Of a stretch of 64,000 nt of DNA, positions 50,195-59,452 are shown one piece after another. The notes under the pieces were generated by a model. It was not told the origin of the DNA and did no database searches. It saw only the letters and a program-made list of their open reading frames with translations. The stretch comes from Bordetella parapertussis (GTDB taxonomy: Bacteria; Pseudomonadota; Gammaproteobacteria; Burkholderiales; Casimicrobiaceae), in the NCBI GenBank assembly GCA_943331295.2, contig CALQLA020000020.1:1-64000 (forward strand). Direction: 5' to 3'. Both the position numbers and the translations under genes were made by a program. How positions within the stretch are numbered: position 1 is the stretch's first letter; each line of letters starts with the position of its first letter.

Positions 50195-51007
50195 CTACTT
50201 CATGCCGATGCTCACCATCTTGCGGCGCATGAAGGCGATCTGCGTGGCGAGCGGCAGGTTCTTCGGGCACACGTCGTGGCAGGCGAGGAGCGACATGCAG
50301 CCGAACACGCCGTTGTCGTCGCCGATCACGTCGTAGAAGTCCTGGTCCGTGCGCGCGTCGCGCGGGTCGAGCCGGAAGCGGGCGACGCGGTTCAGCCCCA
50401 CCGCACCGACGAAGTCCTCGCGCATCCGCGCCGTGCCGCAGGCGGCGACGCAGCAGCCGCACTCGATGCAGCGGTCGAGCTCGTAGATGCTGTCGGCCAG
50501 TTCGGGCTCCATCTTCTCCTCGAGACGCGTGAGGTCCGGATCGGGATTCTTCATGTGCAGCCAGCCCTGCACCCGCTCGCTCATGCCGCGCATCCACTTG
50601 CCGGTGTCGACCGAGAGGTCGCCGATCAGCTCGAAGAACGGCAGCGGCGCCAACGTGATCTCCGGGTCGAGGTTCTTGGTCAGAGTGCGGCACGCCAGCG
50701 TCGGCCGGCCGTTGATCACCATCGCGCAGCTGCCGCAGATCCCCGCGCGGCAGACGAAGTCGAACTGCAGCGACGGGTCCTGCGTCTCGCGGATCTCGTT
50801 CAGCGCGATGAACAGCGTCATGCCGTCGGCCTCCTCGAGGTCGTAGGTCTGCATGCGCGGCACGCTGTCCTTGTGCTGCGGGTTGTAGCGCAGCACGCTG
50901 ATCTTCAGCCGGCGATGCGCGCCGTTGCCGTCGCCGGCGCCGCCCCCGCCGTTGCCGGCCACGACCCCGTTGCCCACGGGGAACACCTTGATGACCGCGC
51001 GGTTCAT
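50195..51007 (-). CDS. frdB: Fumarate reductase iron-sulfur subunit
   Basis: The product is 270 aa. It has a [2Fe-2S] site (CRAGICGSC...C), a [4Fe-4S] site ([11 protein letters not shown]) and a [3Fe-4S] site ([12 protein letters not shown]). The N-terminus carries an unusual Gly-rich insert (residues about 12-30). With frdA and frdC it forms the Wolinella-type quinol:fumarate reductase, passing electrons from haem b to FAD. The start overlaps the frdA stop by 4 bp; it is the last gene of frdCAB. Confidence 0.94.
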   Translation of the reverse strand: MNRAVIKVFPVGNGVVAGNGGGGAGDGNGAHRRLKISVLRYNPQHKDSVPRMQTYDLEEADGMTLFIALNEIRETQDPSLQFDFVCRAGICGSCAMVINGRPTLACRTLTKNLDPEITLAPLPFFELIGDLSVDTGKWMRGMSERVQGWLHMKNPDPDLTRLEEKMEPELADSIYELDRCIECGCCVAACGTARMREDFVGAVGLNRVARFRLDPRDARTDQDFYDVIGDDNGVFGCMSLLACHDVCPKNLPLATQIAFMRRKMVSIGMK

Positions 51008-52995
51008 TTGTCGTTCCCGAAAAGTTCGTCGATGCGTTCGTTGCGGCCCCGTATCGGCTCGGGCAGCAGCGCGTCGTAGGGCATCAGCGCCGACTGCACG
51101 GCGAAGCGCGGGGCACCCGCCATCCGGGCCTTCAGCGCCTCGACTTCGGCGATGCGGCCGGGCGTGTCGGGATGGTCGACGTAGTCCTTGGCGCCGTAGC
51201 CGCGCCAGCCCGGCGGCAGCTCCATGCGCCTGACGTCGAGCGCCTGCCAGTCGAGCGTCGGCAGCGTGTCGTTCTCGCTCTTCCACGACGCCAGCGTGCG
51301 GGACAGCCATTGCGCGTCGTTGCGGCGCGGGAAGTCCTGCCGGAAGTGCGCGCCGCGGCTCTCGGTGCGCGTCAGCGCGCCGTAGGCGATGCAGAGCGCG
51401 ACCTTCAGCATCTTCTGCACGCGGTAGGCGGTGACGAGCTCGGGGTTGGACCCGCGCGACTTGTCGGACAGGCCGATGTTACGGCTCTTCACCAGCAGCT
51501 GCTGCAGCTCGTCGACCGCCGCCTGCAGGTCCTCGCCGCGGCGGAAGATGCCGACCTTGGCCGTCATCAGGTCCTGCATGCGGCCCTTGATCGCGGACGC
51601 GTCCTCGGTGCCGCCGCCGTCGATCAGCGTGTCGATCTTCGCCTGCTCGCGGCGCAGGAACTCGTGCGCGAGCCGGGTCGGGATGTCGGTCTCGTTCTCG
51701 AGCCTGTCGCAGAAGTCCGCGATGTACTCGCCGACGATCATGCCCGCCACCACCGTCTCCGCGACCGAGTTGCCGCCCAGCCGGTTGAAGCCGTGCATGT
51801 CCCAGCAGGCCGCCTCCCCCGCGGCGAACAGGCCCTTCAGCGCCGGGCTCTCGCCGGTGTGGTTGGTGCGCACGCCGCCCATCGTGTAGTGCTGGGCGGG
51901 GCGCACCGGGATCCATTCCTTGATCGGATCGACGCCGAGGAAGTGGTGGCAGATCTCCCAGACCTCGCGCAGGTTGTGCCGGATGTGCTTCTCGCCCAGC
52001 AGCGTGATGTCGAGCCAGATGTGGTCGCCGAACCGGCTCTTGGCGCCCTTGCCCTTCGCGATGTGCTCCTCCATCCGCCGGCTGACGACGTCGCGCGAGG
52101 CGAGTTCCTTCTTCTCGGGCTCGTAGTCGGGCATGAAGCGGTGGCCGTCGACGTCCTTCAGCAGGCCGCCGTCGCCGCGGCAGCCCTCGGTGACGAGGAT
52201 GCCCGCCGGGAAGATGCCCGTCGGGTGGAACTGCACCGCCTCCATGTTGCCGAGCGTGGCCACGCCGGTCTCCAGTGCCAGCGCGCTGCCGATGCCCTCG
52301 CAGATCACGGCGTTGGTGGTGACGCGGTAGATGCGGCCGGCGCCGCCGCTGCAGATCGCCGTGGCCTTGGCGACGTAGGCGACGAGCTCGCCGGTGACGA
52401 GGTTTCGCACGATGGCGCCGAAGCAGCGGCTGCCGTCGTGGATCAGCGCGATCGCCTCGGTGCGCTCGTGCACGGGAATCGCGGCGCCGATCGCCTGGTC
52501 GCTCATCGTCTGCAGCATCGCGTGGCCCGTGCCGTCGGAGACGTAGCAGGTCCGCCACTTCTTGGTGCCGCCGAAATCGCGCTGCGCGACCAGGCCGTGC
52601 GCCTCGTCGCGCTCGGTGATGGTGACCGGCTGGCCGTTGATGATGACCGTGCGGTCGCCGCGCCGCACGCGGCTCCACGGCAGGCCCCACGCGGCGAGCT
52701 CGCGCACGGCCTTGGGCGCCGTGTTGACGAACATCCGCACGACCTCCTGGTCGGCACCCCAGTCGCTGCCGCGGACCGTGTCCTCGAAGTGGACGTCCTC
52801 GGTGTCGCCCTGGCCCTTGATCACGTTGCCGAGCGAGGCCTGCATGCCGCCCTGCGCCGCCGCCGAGTGCGAGCGCTTGGGCGGCACCAGGGACAGGATG
52901 ATGACGTCGTGGCCGCGGCGCCTCGCGCCGATGGCGACGCGGAGGCCTGCCAGCCCGCCACCGATCACGAGCACGTCGGTATAGATGATCTTCAT
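51004..52995 (-). CDS. frdA: Fumarate reductase flavoprotein subunit
   Basis: The product is 663 aa. The N-terminal FAD fold [10 protein letters not shown] is followed by [12 protein letters not shown] with the FAD-linking His at residue 43, the same number as in Wolinella FrdA. Also present are HFMDTV-like [43 protein letters not shown] and [15 protein letters not shown]. It is closer to Wolinella-type FrdA than to proteobacterial SdhA. It reduces fumarate on the cytoplasmic side. Coupled to frdC upstream and frdB downstream by 4-bp overlaps. Confidence 0.95.
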   Translation of the reverse strand: MKIIYTDVLVIGGGLAGLRVAIGARRRGHDVIILSLVPPKRSHSAAAQGGMQASLGNVIKGQGDTEDVHFEDTVRGSDWGADQEVVRMFVNTAPKAVRELAAWGLPWSRVRRGDRTVIINGQPVTITERDEAHGLVAQRDFGGTKKWRTCYVSDGTGHAMLQTMSDQAIGAAIPVHERTEAIALIHDGSRCFGAIVRNLVTGELVAYVAKATAICSGGAGRIYRVTTNAVICEGIGSALALETGVATLGNMEAVQFHPTGIFPAGILVTEGCRGDGGLLKDVDGHRFMPDYEPEKKELASRDVVSRRMEEHIAKGKGAKSRFGDHIWLDITLLGEKHIRHNLREVWEICHHFLGVDPIKEWIPVRPAQHYTMGGVRTNHTGESPALKGLFAAGEAACWDMHGFNRLGGNSVAETVVAGMIVGEYIADFCDRLENETDIPTRLAHEFLRREQAKIDTLIDGGGTEDASAIKGRMQDLMTAKVGIFRRGEDLQAAVDELQQLLVKSRNIGLSDKSRGSNPELVTAYRVQKMLKVALCIAYGALTRTESRGAHFRQDFPRRNDAQWLSRTLASWKSENDTLPTLDWQALDVRRMELPPGWRGYGAKDYVDHPDTPGRIAEVEALKARMAGAPRFAVQSALMPYDALLPEPIRGRNERIDELFGNDK

Positions 52996-53774
52996 TTCAC
53001 GCCACCTGCAGGTGTCTTGTCGAGCCAGGTCGGCACGTACGGCTTGCCATAGTCGGCCTGGTGCTCGATGCCGATCCTGATGTACGCGGCGAGCGTCGCG
53101 AATCCCAGCACGAGGAAGAACACCGTGATCGCCCACTTGACGCGCTTCAGGCGCACGCGCATCGCGTCGGGCGCGGCCTCGCCGATCCAGCCCCACTTGA
53201 CGCAGAGCCGGTAGAGGCCGATGCCGCCGTGCAGCTCGACCGCCAGCAGCAGCAGGATGTAGAGCGGCCACATGTAGTCGCTCCACACCCGGTCGGCGGA
53301 CTCGTACGGGCCGATCCGTTCGGGATGCGTCAGCATGATGTACAGGTGCACCGACGCGAGGAAGAACAGCGCGAAGCCGGTGAACACCTGCCAGAACCAG
53401 AGCGTGGTGTCCTCGTGCCGCATCACGCGCATGTGGCCGCGGTAGGTGTCGTACTGGCGCCAGCTGATCGGGAACTTGCGCAACGCGAGCAGCGCGTGGC
53501 CGACGAACAGCACGATCACGCAGGCGACGACGATCGAGACGAGGCCGGGGAACGAGCGGCCGAAGACGAAATAGCCTTCGAAGAACTTGGTGATGGTCCA
53601 CATCGCGTCCTTCGATATCAGGATCGACGACACGAAGAACATGTGGCCCCACATGAACAGCCCCAGCACGAGGCCGCTGGCGCTCTGCGCGAAATCGAGC
53701 CGCGCCGGCCAGCGGCTTTTCCGCTCGCGGTGCGCCAACCCGGCTCCGGCGATGATCTGCCTGCTCGATTCCAT
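52992..53774 (-). CDS. frdC: Fumarate reductase di-haem cytochrome b subunit
   Basis: The product is 260 aa with five membrane helices. The haem ligands fall on His44, His93, His143 and His182, and the functional acids on Glu66 and Glu180, identical in numbering to Wolinella succinogenes FrdC as I recall it. That match fixes the start at the ATG at 53774 (preceded by GGGAG) rather than 11 codons upstream. It oxidises quinol, most likely a low-potential quinone, and anchors FrdAB. First gene of the frd operon, divergent from the malic enzyme gene. Confidence 0.94.
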   Translation of the reverse strand: MESSRQIIAGAGLAHRERKSRWPARLDFAQSASGLVLGLFMWGHMFFVSSILISKDAMWTITKFFEGYFVFGRSFPGLVSIVVACVIVLFVGHALLALRKFPISWRQYDTYRGHMRVMRHEDTTLWFWQVFTGFALFFLASVHLYIMLTHPERIGPYESADRVWSDYMWPLYILLLLAVELHGGIGLYRLCVKWGWIGEAAPDAMRVRLKRVKWAITVFFLVLGFATLAAYIRIGIEHQADYGKPYVPTWLDKTPAGGVK

Positions 53775-54083
53775 CAGCTCTCCCTTTCGCGGGTAAATGC
53801 CGGCCAAGAGAATACGGCCGGACCTGACTCGCCATCAACCGGCGCGACGTGCCGCACTGCAACATGCAACGCGGCCCCGGCTTGGCGACAAGGGTAGCGT
53901 CCGAACGCGCCGCCGCCATTGACTTGCATCAACACAGTTGACTTGCATCAACAGAGCCGCCATCAACGCTTGCGCGGCGATTCGACGACTAACGACAATG
54001 GCGCATCGTCGGCGCGGCAGGGCAGCGCGCGTCACGACCGGAAGGCGGCGACGACACACCCCGGACAACAGGATACGAATACG
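53775..54083. other. Divergent promoter region between frdC and the malic enzyme gene
   Basis: These 309 bases contain no credible gene. The main content is the pair of FNR-type boxes at 53919-53951, close to the middle. Further CATCAA half-sites occur near 53833 and 53957. I do not see a reliable sigma-70 promoter by eye. Confidence 0.6.
53919..53951. promoter_or_regulatory. Two tandem FNR/Anr-type boxes
   Basis: TTGACTTGCATCAA occurs twice (53919-53932 and 53938-53951), 19 bp centre to centre, inside a near-perfect 19-bp direct repeat. Each differs from TTGAT-N4-ATCAA by one base. They lie 145-177 bp upstream of frdC and 133-165 bp upstream of the malic enzyme ATG, so they may control either or both. 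Confidence 0.75.
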
Positions 54084-55751
54084 ATGACCGACGACCGATC
54101 CGCCGCGCAGCCCCCGTTGGCGGCAACGACCTCCCGTGGCATGACGCTGCTGCGGGACCCCACCCTGAACAGGGGCACCGCGTTCACGGATGCCGAGCGC
54201 GAGGCGCTCGGGCTCACGGGCCTCCTGCCGCCCCGGGTGTTCACGCAGGAGCAGCAGGTCGAGCGCGTGCTCGAGAACTTCCGCAGCAAGACCACCAGCC
54301 TCGACAAGTACATCAATCTCGCCGCGCTGCACGACCGCAACGAGGCGCTCTACTTCCGCATCCTGATCGACCACCCGGACGAGATGACCCCGATCGTCTA
54401 CACGCCGACGGTGGGCCTCGCGTGCCAGCAGTTCGGCCACATCTTCCAGCGGCCGCGCGGCCTCTTCGTCAGCGCGAACGACCGCGGCCGCGTCGCCAGC
54501 GTGCTCGCCAACTGGCCGCGCCGCGACGTCGCGATCATAGTGGTCACCGACGGCGAGCGCATCCTCGGTCTCGGCGACCAGGGCGCCGGCGGGATGGGCA
54601 TCCCGGTCGGCAAGCTCTCGCTCTACACCGCCTGCGCGGGCATCCCGCCGGACACCTGCCTGCCGGTGCTGCTCGACGTCGGCACCAACAATCCGGATCT
54701 GCTCAACGACCCGCTCTACCTCGGGCTGCAGCAGTCGCGGCTGCGCGGTGAGGAATACGACGCGCTGGTCGACGAGTTCATCACCGCCGCCCGGCAACTG
54801 TTCCCCGACGTGGTCATCCAGTTCGAGGACTTCGCCACGCAGAATGCGTTCCGGCTGCTGCACAAGTACCGCGACCGCATCCCGACCTTCAACGACGACA
54901 TCCAGGGGACCGCGGCGGTGTCGCTGGCCGGCGTGCTGTCGGCGCTGCGCATCACCGGCGGGAAGCTCGGCGCACAGACGCTGCTGTTCCAGGGCGCCGG
55001 CGAGGCCGCCACCGGCATCGCGGACCTGGTGGTCGCGGCGATGGTCGCCGAAGGCCTCGACGAGGCCGGCGCCCGCCGCCGCTGCTGGCTGGTCGACTCG
55101 CAGGGACTGGTGGTCCGCTCGCGCGCCGACCTCGCCGCGCACAAGCGGAACTACGCGCACGACCACGCCCCCGAGGCCAGCCTGCTCGGCGCGATCAAGT
55201 CGCTGCAGCCGACGGCCATCATCGGCGTCGCCGCGGTCGCCAACGCGTTCTCCGAGGAGGTCGTGCGGGCGATGGCGGCGATCAACCAGCGGCCGATCGT
55301 GTTCGCGCTTTCCAACCCGACCTCGAAGTCGGAATGCACGGCCGAACAGGCCTATCGCTGGTCGGATGGGCGAGCCATCTTCGCCTGCGGCTCGCCATTC
55401 GCGCCTGTGACGCTCGGCGGGCGAGCCTTCGTGCCGCGCCAGGGCAACAATTCGTATATCTTCCCGGGAGTGGGCCTCGGCGCCATCGCCGCCCGCGCAA
55501 CCCGGATCACCGAGGAAATGTTCATGGCGGCGGCCCGCGCGCTGGCAAACCTGGTCACTCAGGCCGACCTCGACCAGGGCAGCCTCTATCCGCCGCTCGG
55601 GAGCATCCGCGAGGTATCGGCGCAGATCGGAGCCACCGTGGCCGCTGTCGCTTATAGTCGGGGCTTGGCAGGCGTACCGCGACCGGCCGACCTCCTGGCC
55701 CACGTGAAGGCGCAGATGTACGAGCCCCGGTACGTTGCGTATGCCGAATGA
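54084..55751 (+). CDS. maeA: NAD-dependent malic enzyme (large type)
   Basis: The product is 555 aa, the length of the MaeA/SfcA class. Landmarks are DKYINLAALHDRNEALYFRIL, YTPTVG, the metal-binding FEDFATQNAF and DIQGTAAV, the nucleotide site FQGAGEAATGIADL, and SNPTSKSECTAEQAY. It converts malate to pyruvate and CO2 with reduction of NAD(P). I start at the ATG at 54084, preceded by AACAGGA; the longer frame runs through the regulatory region. Next to fumarate reductase it links C4 acids to pyruvate. Confidence 0.94.
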   Translation: MTDDRSAAQPPLAATTSRGMTLLRDPTLNRGTAFTDAEREALGLTGLLPPRVFTQEQQVERVLENFRSKTTSLDKYINLAALHDRNEALYFRILIDHPDEMTPIVYTPTVGLACQQFGHIFQRPRGLFVSANDRGRVASVLANWPRRDVAIIVVTDGERILGLGDQGAGGMGIPVGKLSLYTACAGIPPDTCLPVLLDVGTNNPDLLNDPLYLGLQQSRLRGEEYDALVDEFITAARQLFPDVVIQFEDFATQNAFRLLHKYRDRIPTFNDDIQGTAAVSLAGVLSALRITGGKLGAQTLLFQGAGEAATGIADLVVAAMVAEGLDEAGARRRCWLVDSQGLVVRSRADLAAHKRNYAHDHAPEASLLGAIKSLQPTAIIGVAAVANAFSEEVVRAMAAINQRPIVFALSNPTSKSECTAEQAYRWSDGRAIFACGSPFAPVTLGGRAFVPRQGNNSYIFPGVGLGAIAARATRITEEMFMAAARALANLVTQADLDQGSLYPPLGSIREVSAQIGATVAAVAYSRGLAGVPRPADLLAHVKAQMYEPRYVAYAE

Positions 55752-55861
55752 GCGGAGCACGATGGTGACTGGCGGGCGCCACAGCGGCACCCGCCGACCG
55801 TGAGCGGTATCCCCACGCAGCGAACCCCCCGCACAGCGGGCAGAAAGGAAGGCAGCCCATC

Positions 55862-56338
55862 ATGACTGACAGCGTGTTAGCGATGCTACAGCGGCACCCG
55901 TTCCTGGGAGAATTCCAGGCCCAGCACGTCCAGACGCTTGCGACGTTGGCCACCCGGGCCCGCTTCGCGAAGGACCAGGTCATCTTCCGCGAAGGCGATG
56001 AGTGCTCCGATTTCTATCTGATCGCGTCCGGGCTGATCGCGCTCGAGATCGAGGCCCCGGGGCAGACCTACCGGGTGCAGACGCTTTCCGCCGGGCACGA
56101 GCTGGGGTGGTCGGCGGTGTTGATGGGCAGCGGGAAGCACTTCCAGGCCCGGGCGCTCGACCCCGTCGACGCGCTGGCCTTCCACGGCGGTGACCTGCTG
56201 GCGACCTGCAAGCGCGATCCGCAGTTCGGCTTCGTCTTCATGCACCGGCTGCTGGCCCTGGTGGCGGAACGGCTGCAGGCGACGAGGTTGCAGCTGCTCG
56301 ACATGCATTCGCCGGTCGCCAAGCGCGCCGGGATGTAA
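55862..56338 (+). CDS. Stand-alone cyclic-nucleotide-binding-domain protein
   Basis: The product is 158 aa. The Crp-type beta-roll (FAKDQVIFREGDECSDFYLIASGLIALE...HELGWSAVLMG) is followed by one long helix resembling the Crp dimer helix, and then the chain ends. There is no DNA-binding domain. Homologues respond to redox or nucleotide signals and act on partner proteins. The motif that binds cAMP phosphate (GE...RSA) is only partly kept (GHELGWSAVLM), so the ligand may not be cAMP. It starts 110 bp after maeA and may be cotranscribed. Confidence 0.85.
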   Translation: MTDSVLAMLQRHPFLGEFQAQHVQTLATLATRARFAKDQVIFREGDECSDFYLIASGLIALEIEAPGQTYRVQTLSAGHELGWSAVLMGSGKHFQARALDPVDALAFHGGDLLATCKRDPQFGFVFMHRLLALVAERLQATRLQLLDMHSPVAKRAGM

Positions 56339-56477
56339 GTCGCTGCGCGCCCCAGCCGCGCGCAACGGTGCGGGCCGGGGCGCGCGTGCGCCGCGCCTCG
56401 CACCGATTTCGCCGCACTGATTGCGCCGGAAGCCGCCGGGGCCCGCGTTTGCCTGCCCGCCCGTTGCGGCCGGCCCG

Positions 56478-57863
56478 CTACAGCCGCCCGATCACCCAGC
56501 CCGGGAACACCGCGAGCACGATCGCCATGGCGACGCAGAGCGCGCCCGCCCCCAGTGCCATCGCGCCGGGCGCGCCGCGCACGGCATTCGTGTCCTCGGC
56601 ACTCATGAACAGGATCTGGATCACCCGCAGGTAGAAGTAGATGCCGAGGTAGCTGCCGACAAGGCCGAGCACGGCATAGGTCGTGTAGCCAGCGGCCATC
56701 ACGTTGCGGAAGATCAGGAATTTGGCGATGAATCCGGGCAGCGGCGGCAGGCCCGCGAGCGAGAACATGGCGACGGCGATCAGCACAGCCGAGACCGGCC
56801 GGCGATGGTAAAGGCCCTTCAGGTTGTCCAGGCGATCGCGGGCAGCGTCGTCCTCGTGCCTGGGAAGCGCGGCGAATGCGAGCAGGTTCATTGCGCCGTA
56901 GGCGATGACATAGAAGAGCACCGCCTGGAAGCGTCCCGCGGGGTCGCCGAGGAAAGCGTAGAACAGGTATCCCGCGTGCGCGATCGACGAGTACGCGATC
57001 ATGCGCCGGAAGCTCTGCTGCCGCATCGCGGCGAGGTTGCCCCAGACGATCGAGAGCAGCGGCAGCAACGCGATGAGTTCGGTGACCGACCCCGAGGTCG
57101 TGGCGGCACCGAACATCCGCACTGCCGCCAGCAGCACGCCCGCCTTGACGACGGTCGCCATGTACGCGGTGACCGGGATCGCGGCCGCCTCGTACGCGTC
57201 CGGCGCCCAGGCGTGGAACGGCACGATCGCCGCCTTCAGGAAGAACGCCACGATGATCAGCACCACCGCCATGCGCGTCATCGCGTCGGTCGCGGCCAGT
57301 GCATCGGCGAAGCCGGCCAGTGCCAGCGACCCGGTGCCGCCGTACAGCAGCGAAACGCCCATCAACAGCGTCGCCGTGGCGGTCCCGCCCAGCACCAGGT
57401 ACTTCAGCGCCGCCTCCGCGCTGGCCGGGCGGCGATAGGCGAGCACCACCAGCGCATAGAGCGGGAGCGACATCAGCTCGAGGCCGATGAACAGCGTGAG
57501 GAAACTGTCGGCGGACAGCAGCAGGCAAACGCCGTACAACGAGGAGAGCAGCAGGATGTGGAACTGCCGCTGGGCGGCCTCCTCGAAGGACATCAGCACG
57601 ACCGGGATCGCCAGCGCGAGGACGACGAATTTCGCGAGCAGCGCCGATGGGTCGACCGAGAATTGGCCGGGGAACGCGTCCCAGGCATAGCCCTGCCAGC
57701 ACAGCCAGAGCGCCAGCGCGGCGCCGAGCGCCAGCGCCGCCAGCGACACGCCCAGTGCGCGCTCCTCGCGGCTCGCGCCGATTTCCTGCAGGATCAGCAC
57801 GACGATGCCGGCGAGCAGCACCGTCTCGGGCAGCATCGCGAGCAGCACATTGCTCCAGTTCAT
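56478..57863 (-). CDS. nuoN: NADH-quinone oxidoreductase subunit N
   Basis: The product is 461 aa with about fourteen hydrophobic helices. It has the antiporter-like core: ELMSLPLYALV with the key Glu, AFFLKAAIVPFHAWAPDAYEAA with the central Lys, and SSIAHAGYLFYAFLG. It is the last gene of the nuo operon and overlaps nuoM by 4 bp. It converges with the cyclic-nucleotide-binding gene, leaving 139 bp between them. Confidence 0.96.
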   Translation of the reverse strand: MNWSNVLLAMLPETVLLAGIVVLILQEIGASREERALGVSLAALALGAALALWLCWQGYAWDAFPGQFSVDPSALLAKFVVLALAIPVVLMSFEEAAQRQFHILLLSSLYGVCLLLSADSFLTLFIGLELMSLPLYALVVLAYRRPASAEAALKYLVLGGTATATLLMGVSLLYGGTGSLALAGFADALAATDAMTRMAVVLIIVAFFLKAAIVPFHAWAPDAYEAAAIPVTAYMATVVKAGVLLAAVRMFGAATTSGSVTELIALLPLLSIVWGNLAAMRQQSFRRMIAYSSIAHAGYLFYAFLGDPAGRFQAVLFYVIAYGAMNLLAFAALPRHEDDAARDRLDNLKGLYHRRPVSAVLIAVAMFSLAGLPPLPGFIAKFLIFRNVMAAGYTTYAVLGLVGSYLGIYFYLRVIQILFMSAEDTNAVRGAPGAMALGAGALCVAMAIVLAVFPGWVIGRL

Positions 57864-59452
57864 CGCGCACCCGCCTTCGCTTCGCCGGTGGCGTCCGGCG
57901 CCGGCCGGATGGCCGCGACCGCGGGCGCACCGGTCCGGGTTTCCAGGACCAGTTGCCGGAAATGCCGGGCAGCCACTTCCGTCTTGCGCAGCGGCTCGGC
58001 CGGGAAGAGCCCGAGCCAGAAGACCGCGCCCATGATCGTCACCAGGATGAAGCGCTCACGCAGGTTGATGTCGCCCAATGGCTGGTGCGGCGCCTTGACC
58101 GGTCCGAACAGGAAGCGCTGCGCAAACCACAGCATGTACAGCGCACCGAGCACCACGCCGGCGATCGCGCTCGCGTTGATGAAAAGCGGATAGAACTCGC
58201 CGCGCCCGTAGGACGGCCAGGCCGAGCTGAACGCCCCCAGCAGCACCAGGAACTCGCCGGTGAATCCGCTGGTCGTGGGCAGGCCGATGGCGGCCAGCGT
58301 GAACACCACCACGAAGACCGAATACACCGGCATGATCGACGCCAGTCCGCCGTAGGCCGCGAGTTCGCGGGTGTGGCAGCGCTCGTAGACCATGCCGACC
58401 AGCAGGAACAGCGCGCCGGCGACCAGCCCGTGGCTCACCATCTGCATCACCGCGCCCTGGATACCCAGCAGGTCGAGGCTGATCAGGCCCAGCATGACGA
58501 AGCCCAGGTGGCTGATCGACGAGTAGGCGATGATCTTCTTGATGTCGGTCTGCACCAGCGCGAGGCACGCGCCGTAGATGATGCTGACCACCGCCAGGGT
58601 CGAGATGACCGGTGCCAGCAGCCGCGTCGCGTCGGGGAACAGGGGGAACCCAAGTTTCATGAAACCGTACGTGCCCATCTTGAGCAGCACGCCGGCCAGG
58701 ATCACCGAGCCGGCCGTCGGCGCCTCGACGTGGGCGTCCGGCAGCCAGGTGTGCAACGGGACGATCGGCACCTTGATCGCGAACGACAGGCCGAACGCGG
58801 CGAGCAGCAGCACCTGCACGCGCAGCGGCAGCTGGGAGCGGTACAGGTCGGTGAAGGCGAACGAGGTCACGCCGGTCGTGGCGTCCAGCGACCAGACGAG
58901 GTAGATCAGCGCGGCCAGCATCAGGATGCTGCCGAACGCCGTGTACAGCACGAACTTGAAGGTGGCGTAGATCCGGCGCTCGCCGCCCCAGATGCCGATG
59001 ATGAAGAACATCGGGATCATCATCGCTTCCCAGAACAGGTAGAACAGGAACAGGTCCTGCGCGACGAACGCGCCGACCATCGCGAACTGGATCAGCAGCA
59101 CCATCGCGTGGAAGAGCTTGACGTCCTGCCGGATCGCGGTGAGCGACCCCAGCACCACCAGCGGCCCGAGGAACGCGGTCAGCAGGACCAGCAGGAGGTT
59201 GTAGCCGTCCAGTCCGATCCGGTACGCCACGCCCCAGTCGGCGATCCACGGCACCGTCGTCTCGAACTGCAGGCCCGTGGCGGCGGCGTCGAACCGCAGG
59301 TACAGGATCGCGGCCAGCACGAACTGGGCGAGCATGACCGCCAGCGTCACCAGCCGCACCGGCGCGTCCTGCTTCGGCGCCAGCGCGAACAGGACCAGCA
59401 CGCCGGCGACCGGCAGCCACAGCACGAGGTTGAGGAGGCCAGCGTCAGCCAT
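57860..59452 (-). CDS. nuoM: NADH-quinone oxidoreductase subunit M
   Basis: The product is 530 aa and hydrophobic. It has the proton-channel elements FYLFWEAMMIPMFFIIGIWG with the essential Glu, FAIKVPIVPLHTWLPDAHVEAPTAGS and YSSISHLGFVMLG, as in NuoM. A C-terminal Ala/Pro-rich extension of about 30 residues is present. It overlaps nuoL by 8 bp and nuoN by 4 bp. Confidence 0.96.
   Translation of the reverse strand: MADAGLLNLVLWLPVAGVLVLFALAPKQDAPVRLVTLAVMLAQFVLAAILYLRFDAAATGLQFETTVPWIADWGVAYRIGLDGYNLLLVLLTAFLGPLVVLGSLTAIRQDVKLFHAMVLLIQFAMVGAFVAQDLFLFYLFWEAMMIPMFFIIGIWGGERRIYATFKFVLYTAFGSILMLAALIYLVWSLDATTGVTSFAFTDLYRSQLPLRVQVLLLAAFGLSFAIKVPIVPLHTWLPDAHVEAPTAGSVILAGVLLKMGTYGFMKLGFPLFPDATRLLAPVISTLAVVSIIYGACLALVQTDIKKIIAYSSISHLGFVMLGLISLDLLGIQGAVMQMVSHGLVAGALFLLVGMVYERCHTRELAAYGGLASIMPVYSVFVVVFTLAAIGLPTTSGFTGEFLVLLGAFSSAWPSYGRGEFYPLFINASAIAGVVLGALYMLWFAQRFLFGPVKAPHQPLGDINLRERFILVTIMGAVFWLGLFPAEPLRKTEVAARHFRQLVLETRTGAPAVAAIRPAPDATGEAKAGAR

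Noticed and set aside
52992..53807. Earlier start for frdC at 53807
   Set aside because: The shorter version has a ribosome site and puts all haem ligands at the family positions.
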